NCBI GenBank assembly: GCA_030425485.1
Contig: JAUIAM010000012.1
Span: 1 to 64,000 of the forward strand
Reading direction: 5' to 3'
Source of the DNA: Verrucomicrobiia bacterium
Lineage (GTDB): Bacteria; Verrucomicrobiota; Verrucomicrobiia; Opitutales; Cerasicoccaceae
DNA length: 64,000 nt
Shown one piece after another: positions 8,214 through 16,761 of this stretch. A program made the position numbers and the translations under genes. The notes under the pieces are model-generated. The model saw only the letters and a program-made list of their open reading frames with translations, searched no databases and had not been told where the DNA came from. The number at the start of each line of letters is the position of its first letter. Within the stretch, counting starts at the first letter, position 1.

Positions 8214-9689
8214 ATGAACTACCGCATTATTTTTAAGCTGATGAGCGTCATCATGGCGACTCTCGCACTGGCCTTTCTCATCTGCCTCGGGTTGGGGCAG
8301 GCATTTGACACCTCACTGCGCGAAGACGGGGTCTTTCAGGAGTGGTTGATTAGCACGGGGATCGCCCTCGGCCTGGCGGTCATCTTTCTGCTCCTCGGGC
8401 GGGGCGCGGGGAACCGACTCTTGCGCAAGGAAGCCCTGACCGTGATCGGGCTTGGCTGGTTAACGGCCAGTTTTGTCGGCGCGGTGCCCTATTACCTGAT
8501 TTTAGACGAAGCCTCCCTGGGGGACAGTGTATTTGAGTCGGCCTCGGGGCTGACTACAACCGGGGCCACGGTCTTCAGCAACCTTGAGACCCTGCCCACA
8601 AGCCTGCTGTTTTGGCGTTGCCTGAGCCAGTGGATTGGGGGCCTCGGGGTGGTTGTGTTCTTCGTGGCGCTGCTGTCTTCGCTGGGCGCGGGTGCGAAAA
8701 TTCTGTTCTCGCACGAATCCTCGGGTAACTCGGCCGATATCGAGTCGGGGCGCATCCAAAGCGGGGTGCTTCAGATCATGTACTTCTATCTGGGACTCTC
8801 GGCGGCTTGCGCGATCAGTTTTCACCTTGCGGGCATGGACTGGTTTGACTCGCTGTGCCACATGTTCACCACGGTATCCACGGGGGGATTTGGCACCTAT
8901 AATGCCAGCGCAGCGGCCTTTAACAGCCCCACCATCGAGTGGTTGATGATTCTATTTATGGCCCTGGGGGGAACGAGCTTCTTCGTGCTCTTGCGGGTCA
9001 TGCGGGGCGACTGGAAGGCTTTTACCAAGAACACCGAGGTCGTCTGGTACTATCTCATTCTGGGGATGGTCAGCCTGCTACTGGGCATCATGCTGGTCGG
9101 TGAAATGGGCTGGAACCAGTGGTCAACCGCCCTGCGAGACAGTACTTTTCAAGTCGTTTCCATCATGACCACGACCGGGTTTACCACTGTGGACTATCAG
9201 GTCTGGCCCCCGGTGGGACACACCATGCTGCTTCTGCTGATGATAATCGGGGGCTGTTCGGGGTCGACTTCCGGTGGCATGAAGGTCGTACGTCTGGCGG
9301 TGATCCTCAAGGTCTGCCGCTTGCAGATCGAGCGCGCCTACCGCACGCGAGTTGTCCGCCCACTGTACATGAATGGCCGGGTGCTGGACAAACAGGACCA
9401 GGAAGGGGTGATTAACTTCGTGCTGGTGCTCGGCGTGGTCAGCTTTAGCGCGATCTTTATCTTGTCGCTTTTTGAGCAGCAGCTCAGTTACGAGGGCGGC
9501 TTTTCCGCCGTACTATCTTGTCTGTTCAATATCGGGCCCGGCTTTAACGAAGTGGGGCCGACCCTCAACTACAGCTACTTTACCGAAAAGAGTAAGTTGT
9601 TCCTCTCGCTGCTGATGGTCATGGGCCGCCTGGAGCTCTATGCCATCCTCGTGCTGTTCTCTCCCTCGCTGTGGAAGCGCTTTACCTGA
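8214..9689 (+). CDS. trkH: Trk potassium uptake channel subunit TrkH
   Basis: 491 residues, hydrophobic throughout, with the four-fold M1-P-M2 repeat of SKT-family K+ transporters. Filter-region glycines are visible in SASGLTTTGATVF, TVSTGGFGTYN, MTTTGFTTVDY and NIGPGFNEVGP, each following a pore helix. Length matches E. coli TrkH (483). It lies directly downstream of trkA, its regulatory partner. No clear terminator follows before the MITE-like element at 9758. Confidence 0.95.
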   Translation: MNYRIIFKLMSVIMATLALAFLICLGLGQAFDTSLREDGVFQEWLISTGIALGLAVIFLLLGRGAGNRLLRKEALTVIGLGWLTASFVGAVPYYLILDEASLGDSVFESASGLTTTGATVFSNLETLPTSLLFWRCLSQWIGGLGVVVFFVALLSSLGAGAKILFSHESSGNSADIESGRIQSGVLQIMYFYLGLSAACAISFHLAGMDWFDSLCHMFTTVSTGGFGTYNASAAAFNSPTIEWLMILFMALGGTSFFVLLRVMRGDWKAFTKNTEVVWYYLILGMVSLLLGIMLVGEMGWNQWSTALRDSTFQVVSIMTTTGFTTVDYQVWPPVGHTMLLLLMIIGGCSGSTSGGMKVVRLAVILKVCRLQIERAYRTRVVRPLYMNGRVLDKQDQEGVINFVLVLGVVSFSAIFILSLFEQQLSYEGGFSAVLSCLFNIGPGFNEVGPTLNYSYFTEKSKLFLSLLMVMGRLELYAILVLFSPSLWKRFT

Positions 9690-9753
9690 TCGTAGCAGGT
9701 GTTAAGCAGGTTTTCTTTTTCCAGAATAGCTTGGAGGTAAAACCACAAGACGT

Positions 9754-9918
9754 CTAGGCCGTGTCTTCAAAATCATCAAGGTCGGTAGAAAAGGGTCTTT
9801 TCGCGTCTTTTTCCGTTTTCTCAGTTCATGAATCTGGATTCACACCACTTCGAAAGCCGAAAAAAGCCTCAAAATTACCTCTTTTTCCCTCGTTTCTTAA
9901 TTTGAAGACACAGCCTAG
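9754..9918. mobile_element. MITE-like element with 14-bp inverted ends and CTAG target duplication
   Basis: Bases 9758-9771 (GCCGTGTCTTCAAA) and 9901-9914 (TTTGAAGACACAGC) form terminal inverted repeats with one mismatch. They bound a 157-bp segment with no coding capacity. Both ends are flanked by CTAG (9754-9757 and 9915-9918), as expected for a 4-bp target duplication. CTAG fits the YTAR target known for IS5-group elements, so a non-autonomous derivative of an IS5-like element is a reasonable guess. Confidence 0.65.
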
Positions 9919-10132
9919 GTCCTGTGCTGCGCCTGTGCCCCCTCTGCGGGGTGGCGTGAGTTTGACCGGGATGGTGTTGCGTGCTTTGCGCGGGGACAAC
10001 TTATCTCGGGCCAAGGGCTTATCTGGCTTCGCGGGGCGCGGATGGGGCGTCTCTGCGGTTAAAAAAGAGAGTACATTGGGCGTGGTACTGCGCGGGCAAG
10101 GGCCGATCTCACGACATCCCGCAGAGGGGCGC
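9919..10132. other. Intergenic region without a supported gene
   Basis: Together with the MITE-like element this fills the 520 bp between trkH and the PVC signature gene. Open frames here have no recognisable protein features and poor codon structure. The only recognisable item is GCGTCTCTGCGGTT at 10048-10060, a short copy of the repeat family also seen near 5400, 13130 and 43200. Confidence 0.5.
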
Positions 10133-10161
10133 AAAAAAAGCCCTTCCGCGAGGGAAGGGCT
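10133..10161 (-). terminator. Rho-independent terminator of the PVC signature gene
   Basis: On the minus strand a 9-bp perfect stem (AGCCCTTCC with GGAAGGGCT, loop of 5) is followed by a run of seven T. It lies 49 bp past the stop codon of the small basic protein gene, in the right orientation to end that transcript. Confidence 0.85.
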
Positions 10162-10209
10162 GTAAAGTCTTTGCCAGAAAAGGCTCCTGAACTATGCCGC
10201 GCGTGCGGT

Positions 10210-10368
10210 TTAGTCTTCGGGCTTGGTCTTCTTCAGGCCGACGACGCGGTCGCCCTGGTTCCACTCGCCGCGCTTGCGCAGGAGGTCGACGCGTTCGAAG
10301 CGCTTGAGAACGGAGCGTTTTTGGCGGGCAGCTGCGGTGCCCTTCATGAAGCTTGGGTGCTGGGACAT
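10210..10368 (-). CDS. Small basic PVC-superphylum signature protein
   Basis: 52 residues from the ATG at 10368; the longer open frame upstream is not supported. The core SVLKRFERVDLL, followed by GEWNQGD and GLKKTKPED, matches the roughly 50-residue, strongly basic protein described as a signature of Planctomycetes, Verrucomicrobia and Chlamydiae (TIGR04137-type). It has been proposed to bind nucleic acids and to act with the translation apparatus; its exact role is unknown. It has its own terminator (10133-10161) and sits 65 bp downstream of cutA on the same strand. This gene is one of the best pointers to the taxonomic origin of the window. Confidence 0.85.
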   Translation of the reverse strand: MSQHPSFMKGTAAARQKRSVLKRFERVDLLRKRGEWNQGDRVVGLKKTKPED

Positions 10369-10433
10369 GTTGAAATCTTTCGTTGGGAAAAGCGGGTTAG
10401 AAAAGCAGTTTTCCGGTGTGATGCAACCCTTTT

Positions 10434-10757
10434 TTACTTCATCTGGGTGACTTCGCGGGCCCAATCGAGGTATTCCGGGGAAATGACCGGCACGGGGATG
10501 GCGACCCACTGGAAAACCTGGTAGGGGTGGTGTTGGCGTAGCCAGTCGAGGACGGCCTGCCCCTTTTCCTCGGGGTATTTGATGGTGAGCTTAAATTCCG
10601 GCGAGACCTCGTTGGAACCTTCCCAGTGGTAGTGGGCCATGATCGGGCCCTCCACGTGGACGCAGGCGGCGAGTTTGCTCATGGTTAAGCCTTCGGCCAG
10701 TCGGCGCGCATCGATGTCGTTTGGGGCCGTGGTCCAGCCCATCATGAGTTGATTCAT
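10434..10757 (-). CDS. cutA: Divalent cation tolerance protein CutA
   Basis: 107 residues from the ATG at 10757; the open frame continues upstream but that part has no homology and overlaps rpoZ. CutA1 proteins form very stable trimers with a ferredoxin-like fold. They were named for copper tolerance, but their cellular role is unsettled. The sequence has the family pattern: N-terminal beta strand, the ARRLAEGLTMSKLAACVHV helix-strand, the central YHWEG, EFKLTIKYPEEK, and the C-terminal PVISPEYLDWAREV. Length is standard. Confidence 0.88.
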   Translation of the reverse strand: MNQLMMGWTTAPNDIDARRLAEGLTMSKLAACVHVEGPIMAHYHWEGSNEVSPEFKLTIKYPEEKGQAVLDWLRQHHPYQVFQWVAIPVPVISPEYLDWAREVTQMK

Positions 10758-10896
10758 GGGCAGCGGTATAGCGGGCTCTTGGCTAAAACTCACGCAAAAA
10801 AGCTGCGCGCACGGCCGCAGATTTAGCTTGCGCTGGGGGCATGGGTGGTGCAACTTGTCCCATTTTTTCCAACCCGCTTCTGACAGGAGGACCAGT

Positions 10897-11103
10897 TTGA
10901 GAGACGAATACTTACAAGAGGCCCAGAAGGTCATCGACGATCCCAACATCTTAATCAACGTGGTTTCACGCCGCGTTAAGCAGTTGAAATACGGGATGAA
11001 GCCGCTGGTGGAGTCCCTCGAAAAGCTCGAGCCCGAAGACATCGCCCTGCGCGAAGTCATCGAGGGCAAGATCGATTACGAGCTCTACCGCCCCGAGGCG
11101 TAG
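10897..11103 (+). CDS. rpoZ: RNA polymerase omega subunit, TTG start
   Basis: 68 residues. The TTG at 10897 is preceded by a strong Shine-Dalgarno AGGAGG (10885-10890) at 6 bp, which decides the start; the longer frame upstream reads through cutA's start region. The protein fits short omega subunits: VVSRRVKQLKYGMKPL corresponds to the conserved segment that wraps the beta-prime C-terminus, and EVIEGKIDYEL to the family's C-terminal helix. Omega helps assemble and stabilise RNA polymerase. The gene is divergent from cutA and 123 bp upstream of smpB. Confidence 0.8.
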   Translation: MRDEYLQEAQKVIDDPNILINVVSRRVKQLKYGMKPLVESLEKLEPEDIALREVIEGKIDYELYRPEA

Positions 11104-11226
11104 GAGCCTTTACGGAAGGGGGTGGCTTGGCCGCCCCACACCGTTCTGTGACTTACCGGATGGGAGCTTGGCCCGGTAATCTGAACGCACCGCTGTGTCC
11201 CGAGCACGGCAACACTCCCCCGACTA

Positions 11227-11703
11227 ATGGCCGCCAAAAAGAAAGATACCGAACGTTACCGCGAGATCCGCAACAGCAAGGCCGGGCGGAATTTCTTTAT
11301 CGGGGAAAAGTTCGAAGCCGGGGTCAAGCTGACCGGGACAGAGGTTAAGTCCATCCGCGCGGGTAAGGGGCAGATCAACGACGCTTTTGTCCGTATCGAT
11401 CAGGGTGACCTGCCCACGCTTTACCACTCGCACATCGACGAATACGCCTTCGGCAACCGCGAGAACCACAACCCGACGCGTCCCCGCGTGCTCCTGCTGC
11501 ACAAGAAGCAGATCGACCATATCAAGCTGGAGATGGAGGCCGGAGGGCAGGCTTTGATCCCGTTGCGCATGTATTTCAAGGGCGGCTTGGTTAAGGTGGA
11601 GATCGCTCTGTGCAAGGGCAAGAAGCTCTTCGATAAGCGGGAGGACATTAAGAAAAAGGACCAGATGCGCGAAGCCGAGCGTGCCATGAGCTACCGCCGT
11701 TGA
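11227..11703 (+). CDS. smpB: SsrA-binding protein SmpB
   Basis: 158 residues, standard length. SmpB binds tmRNA and brings it to stalled ribosomes for trans-translation. Conserved features: RNSKAGRNFFI near the start, the GVKLTGTEVKSIRAGK loop that contacts tmRNA, DEYAFGN, and the basic C-terminal tail KLFDKREDIKKKD that enters the ribosomal A site and mRNA channel. I looked for tmRNA in the flanking spacers and did not find it. Confidence 0.97.
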   Translation: MAAKKKDTERYREIRNSKAGRNFFIGEKFEAGVKLTGTEVKSIRAGKGQINDAFVRIDQGDLPTLYHSHIDEYAFGNRENHNPTRPRVLLLHKKQIDHIKLEMEAGGQALIPLRMYFKGGLVKVEIALCKGKKLFDKREDIKKKDQMREAERAMSYRR

Positions 11704-11725
11704 GTGGCTGACCAACGTAGTGCCC

Positions 11726-12457
11726 ATGTCGCAAAACATTTACGATGACGCCGACTTCTTCAGCGGGTACATGGAGCTGAGAAAGAACGAGTCCGGGCTC
11801 AACGCCGTCCTGGAGGAGCCTGCGCTCTGTGGTCTCTTGCCGCCGCTCGAAGGCCTGGACGTGCTCGAACTTGGCTGTGGGTTTGGCAAATTTGCCCAGT
11901 ACTGTCTGTCACAGGGAGTGGCGTCGGTCCATGGCGTGGATGTTTCTGAGAATATGCTGGCTGAGGCAAGGCGGCGGGTGGATGACCCTCGGGCCCGCTT
12001 TTCCCGTCTGCCACTGGAGGAATTGAGTTTGCCGCTGGGCAGCGTTGATCTCGTGACGGCTTCGCTCTGCCTGCACTACATCCGTGATCTGTTCCCCGTG
12101 GTCTCAGCTGTGGCGGGGGCGCTCAGAGCGGGTGGTACCTTTGTCTTCTCGGTTGAGCACCCGATGTGTACCTGTAATGCCAGACAGGATTGGGAGCGAG
12201 ATGCGGAGGGGCATCCGCTGCACTGGCCGGTTGATTTCTATCGTATGGAATCGATACGGGCGACTTCGTGGTTCATCGACGGCGTGCTCAAATACCACCG
12301 TACGGTCGAAACTTATGTCAACACGGTGCTGGATGCCGGGCTGAGGCTGCGTCGCCTGCTGGAGCCGGTGCCCGCCCCTGAGCACATTGAGATACGCCCC
12401 GATCTGGCCAGCCAGCTCCGTCGGCCACCGTTTCTGCTCATCGCGGCAGACAAGTAG
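11726..12457 (+). CDS. SAM-dependent class I methyltransferase
   Basis: 243 residues from the ATG at 11726 (a GTG at 11720 is less likely). The AdoMet site is plain: VLELGCGFGKFAQYC (motif I, about 47-61), then HGVDVSENMLAEARRR (motif II) and LVTASLCLHYI (motif IV). The fold resembles small-molecule methyltransferases of the UbiE/Methyltransf_11 group; the substrate cannot be predicted. It begins 22 bp after smpB and is followed after 16 bp by trmL, so the three may be transcribed together. Confidence 0.85.
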   Translation: MSQNIYDDADFFSGYMELRKNESGLNAVLEEPALCGLLPPLEGLDVLELGCGFGKFAQYCLSQGVASVHGVDVSENMLAEARRRVDDPRARFSRLPLEELSLPLGSVDLVTASLCLHYIRDLFPVVSAVAGALRAGGTFVFSVEHPMCTCNARQDWERDAEGHPLHWPVDFYRMESIRATSWFIDGVLKYHRTVETYVNTVLDAGLRLRRLLEPVPAPEHIEIRPDLASQLRRPPFLLIAADK

Positions 12458-12473
12458 TAAGCCCCTTTCTCCC

Positions 12474-12944
12474 ATGCTGCACCTCGTCCTATTTCAGCCG
12501 GAAATCCCGCAAAACACGGGAAACATCGGGCGTTTGTGCGCGATCACCCATTGCCGCTTGCACCTGATCCACCCGCTGGGTTTCATTATCACGGATAAGC
12601 AGCTCCGCCGTAGCGGGATGGACTACTGGCAGGCGCTCGACGTCCACCACCACGCAGACTGGCAGGCCTTTCGTCAGAGTGAGGCCGCGCCCAAGCGACT
12701 GTGGCTCCTTACGACCAAAGCCACGCGAGCCCACTGGGATGCCACGTTTGTCGATGGGGATGGGCTCGTTTTTGGCAACGAAGGGCATGGCGCGCCCGAG
12801 TGGCTGCACGAAGAAATTGGAGACGCCCACCGCGTGACCATTCCGCAGTACAATCCCGAGTTGCGCTCGCTCAACCTCTCGACTGCCGCGGGCATCGCCA
12901 CCTACGAGGCCCTCCGTCAAGTGCGTGTCCGCACAGGACATTAA
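12474..12944 (+). CDS. trmL: tRNA (cytidine/uridine-34-2'-O)-methyltransferase TrmL
   Basis: 156 residues from the ATG at 12474, the family length. TrmL methylates the 2'-O of the wobble base in tRNA-Leu isoacceptors. It is a SPOUT enzyme: the N-terminal LFQPEIPQNTGNIGRLC, the central LVFGNEGHGAPEWL and the C-terminal RSLNLSTAAGIATYEALRQ form the trefoil-knot AdoMet site. The start lies 16 bp after the methyltransferase stop. Confidence 0.95.
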   Translation: MLHLVLFQPEIPQNTGNIGRLCAITHCRLHLIHPLGFIITDKQLRRSGMDYWQALDVHHHADWQAFRQSEAAPKRLWLLTTKATRAHWDATFVDGDGLVFGNEGHGAPEWLHEEIGDAHRVTIPQYNPELRSLNLSTAAGIATYEALRQVRVRTGH

Positions 12945-12963
12945 GGGGCTTCGTCCAAACGCA

Positions 12964-13181
12964 CGGCGTTTGATCCGGTTCATGGGGGCGTTGCCCCCAT
13001 CGCTCCCGATGGTCGCTGCCCCCCGGTGCGGCGTTTGATCCGCAGGAATCTGCGGACATAACATTTCTTAATCCGCTCTAGCCACAAAAGGGCATCAGGT
13101 ATTGTCTGGGATAAAGATAAAACCTGAAGCTCTCTGCGTCTTTGCGTGAGATATTTTAGACAGGAACTTGTCTAACGCTAC
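12964..13181. repeat. Intergenic repeats and hairpin between trmL and the monooxygenase
   Basis: CGGCGTTTGATCCG occurs twice (about 12963-12976 and 13031-13044). Between the copies is a perfect 8-bp hairpin, ATGGGGGC-GTT-GCCCCCAT (12980-12998), that could stop transcription from trmL although no T run follows. Bases 13124-13157 and 13164-13181 carry the CTCTGCGTCTTTGCG and GAACTTGTCTAACGCTAC modules also present at 5391-5541. No gene is seen in these 252 bp. Confidence 0.55.
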
Positions 13182-13196
13182 CTGGGACCGTTTCGA

Positions 13197-14840
13197 TTAG
13201 ACCTTAAACAGCTGCTCGAGGTAGCGCTCCAGGGCTTGGGTATTCGCGGGTAGGCTGCGGAAGCCGATGTACACGTCGGGGCGGATGAGTACCATCGCGC
13301 TGGTCTGGGTCACGCCATAGGTATCGTGTACGGTATTGCGTACATCGAGGTAGGTGCAGTTAGCGTAGTTTGCAAAGGTGCTATTCGCTTGCCGCCCAGT
13401 AATGAGGAGGGGGCGTATGAGCTCGCTGTAAGTGCTCTGGACGCGCTCCAGGGCGTTGAGTATCTCCTGCTGTTCGTCTGCCTGGCTCTGGGGGTGGAGA
13501 AAGAGCATGAGCGTGTGGCGGCGGGTTTGGAAAATATCGATCAGGCGTATGGGCGAGCCGCTGTTGGCATCGGTCAAGACGCCGTCATGGGCACGCATGC
13601 CGATGGGGGCTGCTTTGAGGAAGGCGTGGCGTACGTCGCTCTTGAGCTTGGGGGAGATGACCTCGTCGGTGATCGGGCTGTCGGCGTACGCAATGTCCAT
13701 TTCCTCCATCTTGTCGCGCATCTTCTGGCGAATAAAGTCCACGCTGGAAAGCACGGGCAGGATGCGGTCGCGCATGGCAGTGGCTAGCGGGTGCTTGAGG
13801 CTGGCCAACTGGGTCAGGCGGTCGGTGTAAGTGAGGACTTCGCGTCCGATGGGCTCACGCTCGGCGTTATAGCTGTCGAGGAGGTCAGCTTTTCCCTTGA
13901 GCTTGAGGGCGAGCTTCCAAGCCAGGTTGTAGGCGTCCTGCATACCGGTGTTCATGCCCTGTCCGCCCATGGGGCTGTGGATGTGGGCGGCGTCGCCAGC
14001 GAGAAAACCACGGCCCACGCGGTAGCGGGGCACCTTGCGGTGGTGGATTTTAAAGTGGGAAAACCAGACGGGGTCGTAGAGCCGGGCGGTGGGGATGTCG
14101 CGTTCGACCAAGAGCCGCTCGAAGTAGGCCTGATCGAGCTCGGGTTCTGTTTTTCCATCGACAGTGGCCACAATGCGGAAGCGGGAGTTCTTCATGGGGA
14201 ACATGAGGAACATGCCGTCCGGAGAAAGGAAGAGGTACAGCTCGTCGACAGGCAGTTCCCAGTCCACATGGATGTCGGCCAACACAAAGTGCTCGTCGTA
14301 GGCTTCCCCTACAAAGGGCAGGTCGAGCTGTTTGCGCACGCGGCTGTGCCCGCCATCGCAGCCGACAATGTACTGGGTGGTGAGTTGCTCTTCGCCCGCA
14401 CTGCTGCGGAGCGAAGCCTGTACACCGCTCTCGTCCTGAGTAAAGCCCAGCAGCTCACATTCACGCTCGACTGCTTGTCCGCGCTGGGCCAGGGCGTCGA
14501 TGAGGAGGGCTTCGGTTTCGTTCTGCGGGATGTTGAGCACGAAGTTATACGGGCTGTCCACCTCGGTGATGTCGACGTGTTGCAGGCGTTTTTTGCCCGC
14601 GTACATGTTAATCGCCCCCACACGGAGCCCCTGTTTGACGAAGGTTTCGGCCAGGCCCATGTCGTGCAGCATTTCCAGCGTGCGGGCATGGATAGCGAGT
14701 GCCTTGGACGTGGTGGAGGGCTCGGGCGCCTTGTCCACGAGGCGGAACGCTACCCCATAGCGTGCCAGCTCGTTGGCCAAGGTCAGGCCGACGGGGCCGG
14801 CACCGACGATCAAAACGTCTGTCGAGGAATTTGAACTCAC
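13197..14840 (-). CDS. FAD-dependent aromatic-ring hydroxylase family monooxygenase
   Basis: 547 residues. Three FAD fingerprints are in order: the Rossmann motif VGAGPVGLTLANELA (about 12-26), the DG motif YIVGCDGGHSRVRK (about 157-170) and the GD motif GFLAGDAAHIHSPMGGQG (about 278-295), followed by a thioredoxin-like C-terminal region as in the phenol or pentachlorophenol hydroxylase group. Such enzymes use NAD(P)H and O2 to hydroxylate phenolic rings. No other aromatic degradation gene is nearby, so the substrate is open. It stands as a single minus-strand gene 42 bp upstream of the oppC stop. Confidence 0.88.
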   Translation of the reverse strand: MSSNSSTDVLIVGAGPVGLTLANELARYGVAFRLVDKAPEPSTTSKALAIHARTLEMLHDMGLAETFVKQGLRVGAINMYAGKKRLQHVDITEVDSPYNFVLNIPQNETEALLIDALAQRGQAVERECELLGFTQDESGVQASLRSSAGEEQLTTQYIVGCDGGHSRVRKQLDLPFVGEAYDEHFVLADIHVDWELPVDELYLFLSPDGMFLMFPMKNSRFRIVATVDGKTEPELDQAYFERLLVERDIPTARLYDPVWFSHFKIHHRKVPRYRVGRGFLAGDAAHIHSPMGGQGMNTGMQDAYNLAWKLALKLKGKADLLDSYNAEREPIGREVLTYTDRLTQLASLKHPLATAMRDRILPVLSSVDFIRQKMRDKMEEMDIAYADSPITDEVISPKLKSDVRHAFLKAAPIGMRAHDGVLTDANSGSPIRLIDIFQTRRHTLMLFLHPQSQADEQQEILNALERVQSTYSELIRPLLITGRQANSTFANYANCTYLDVRNTVHDTYGVTQTSAMVLIRPDVYIGFRSLPANTQALERYLEQLFKV

Positions 14841-14882
14841 AAAGGCGATCGGTGTAAAGGATTCGTGGACAATAGCATTACA

Positions 14883-15785
14883 TCACTTTCCGCGTTTGGG
14901 GTCAAGCGCGTCGCGCAGGCCGTCGCCTAGAAAGTTGAGCGAAAACAGGGTCAGGGCAAAGAACAGGCTGGGGAAAAGCAGCATCCAGGGATACTCCTCC
15001 ATGCTCTCGGCCCCCGAACGAATGAGGTCGCCCCAACTGGTTTGCGGGGGCTGCACGCCGAGCCCGAGAAAGCTGATGAAGGCCTCAAGCAGCATGACGC
15101 CGGGTACGGTCAGGGTGGCGTACACGATGATGATGCCTGCGACGTTGGGCAGGAAGTGCTTGCGCATGATGCCGACTGGACCTTGCCCGAGGCAGCGCGC
15201 TGCCTGGACGAAGGATTGCTCCTTTAGGCCCAGGACTTGACCCCGGATGATGCGGGCCATGGTCAGCCACTCCACCGCTCCGATAGCCACGAAGATGAGC
15301 CACAGCTGCCGCCCGAAGAAGACCATGAGCAAGATGACGAAAACCGTAAAGGGCATGGAGTAGAGCACCTCGACCAGGCGCATCATAGCCCGGTCAACGC
15401 GTCCTCCGGCATAGCCGGAAATCATCCCATAGACAACCCCGATGCACACCGCGACCGTGGTGGCCACGGCGCCGACCATGAGCGAGATGCGTCCACCGCT
15501 CAAGATGCGGGCCAGCAAGTCGCGACCCAGGATGTCTGTCCCCAGCCAGTGGGTTGCGCTGGGGCCGCTTGCCCCACGGGCGAGATTTTGCGACTCTGCG
15601 TCATGGGGGAGTAGCCATGGCCCCACGATGCAGGCCAGCACGATTAGCGTTACAATGACCAGCCCGCCCACGGCCATCGGGTTTTGCCGGAAGCGCCGCC
15701 AGGCCTCACGCCCCGGGGAGCGCGAGTGGGCGGATGCGCGCGGAGCAACGGCTTCGCTTTGAGAATGGGCTGAATGTGCGCTCAT
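14883..15785 (-). CDS. oppC: Oligopeptide ABC transporter permease OppC
   Basis: 300 residues from the ATG at 15785, which overlaps the oppB stop as ATGA and is preferred over an ATG 27 bp upstream. A polar N-terminal segment precedes the first membrane helix, as usual for OppC/DppC. The coupling loop EQSFVQAARCLGQGPVGIM carries the EAA-type motif that docks to the ATPase, and the GLGVQPPQTSWG segment near the C-terminus is typical. Third gene of the oppA-oppB-oppC operon; no OppD or OppF ATPase is encoded beside it. Confidence 0.93.
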   Translation of the reverse strand: MSAHSAHSQSEAVAPRASAHSRSPGREAWRRFRQNPMAVGGLVIVTLIVLACIVGPWLLPHDAESQNLARGASGPSATHWLGTDILGRDLLARILSGGRISLMVGAVATTVAVCIGVVYGMISGYAGGRVDRAMMRLVEVLYSMPFTVFVILLMVFFGRQLWLIFVAIGAVEWLTMARIIRGQVLGLKEQSFVQAARCLGQGPVGIMRKHFLPNVAGIIIVYATLTVPGVMLLEAFISFLGLGVQPPQTSWGDLIRSGAESMEEYPWMLLFPSLFFALTLFSLNFLGDGLRDALDPKRGK

Positions 15786-16699
15786 GCCTTCCTCCGCTTG
15801 GGGTTGAGCCACACGAGCAGGATGTCCGAGAGCAGGTTAAAGACGATGATGAGGCTGGCGTAAAAGAGAACCAGACCGCAGACCATTTGGTAGTCGTTGT
15901 CGATGGCTGCCTGGACGAAAAATTGCCCGATGCCCGGGATGCCAAAAATGGTTTCCACCACGAAGGAGCCGCTGATTAACCCCGCGGCTGCGGGGCCGAG
16001 GTACGAAACCACCGGGGTGATGCCGTTGCGCAGGCCGTGGACGAGGTAGGTGCGCAGGGCGGAGACGCCCTTGGCCCGGGCCGTGCGCAGGTAGTCCTCA
16101 CTGCGGACATCGAGCATGCTGCTGCGGGTGAGCCGTGCGATGTAGGCCGCGTAAAACAGACCCAGAGTCAGGGCGGGCAGGATGCGGTCCTGAGGCAGGT
16201 TCCAGCCCATGACGTTGACCCACTGCAGGTCGAGGGCAAAGACCAGGATGAGCAATGGGCCTAGCACAAAGGTGGGCAGGCAGATGCCGATCATGGCCAG
16301 GCTCATGGGGAGGTTATCCGTGAGCTTACCCGGTTGCCAGGCGGCGAGGACGCCGATGCCGATGCCCAGCGTGAGGGCGATTCCCAGAGCGAGTGCGCCC
16401 AGCTCAAGCGAGACGGGCAGCTTGCTGGCGATGATCTCGTTCACCGTCCAGCCCTGATAGACAAAGGTCGGGCCGAGGTCCCCCTGCAGGAGATTGCCGA
16501 GGTAGTCGAGGTACTGGATGTAAACGGGCTGATCGAGTCCGTAGTAGGCTTCGAGCTGCTTTAGCGTCGCTTCGGGGATATCCTTCTCACGGCTGAAGGG
16601 GCCACCGGGTACGGCGCGCAGCATGAAGAACGTCACCGTCAATATGACAAAGAGGACGGCGAGGGCTTCGAGGAAACGCTTGAGGACGGTGGCGAACAC
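15782..16699 (-). CDS. oppB: Oligopeptide ABC transporter permease OppB
   Basis: 305 residues with the DppB/OppB pattern: a first membrane helix, PGGPFSRE after it, LDQPVYIQYLDYLGNLLQGDLG, and the EAA-type loop RTARAKGVSALRTYLVHGLRN about 90 residues from the end. It forms the translocation pore with OppC. Its stop overlaps the oppC start by 4 bp, and 62 bp separate its start from oppA. Confidence 0.93.
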   Translation of the reverse strand: MFATVLKRFLEALAVLFVILTVTFFMLRAVPGGPFSREKDIPEATLKQLEAYYGLDQPVYIQYLDYLGNLLQGDLGPTFVYQGWTVNEIIASKLPVSLELGALALGIALTLGIGIGVLAAWQPGKLTDNLPMSLAMIGICLPTFVLGPLLILVFALDLQWVNVMGWNLPQDRILPALTLGLFYAAYIARLTRSSMLDVRSEDYLRTARAKGVSALRTYLVHGLRNGITPVVSYLGPAAAGLISGSFVVETIFGIPGIGQFFVQAAIDNDYQMVCGLVLFYASLIIVFNLLSDILLVWLNPKRRKA

Positions 16700-16761
16700 G
16701 GGTGACAGTTATGAGCTATGGGTTCTGCATGATGAATGAAAACCTATCATTGTTGTGTTTC

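Noticed and set aside
11104-11226. Possible tmRNA next to smpB
   Set aside because: The spacer is only 123 bp and shows neither tmRNA ends nor a tag-like frame; only a GC-rich hairpin (about 11119-11137) without a T run.
12964-13060. Short direct repeats considered as a CRISPR array
   Set aside because: Only two copies of 14 bp with unequal context, no regular spacers and no cas genes in the window.
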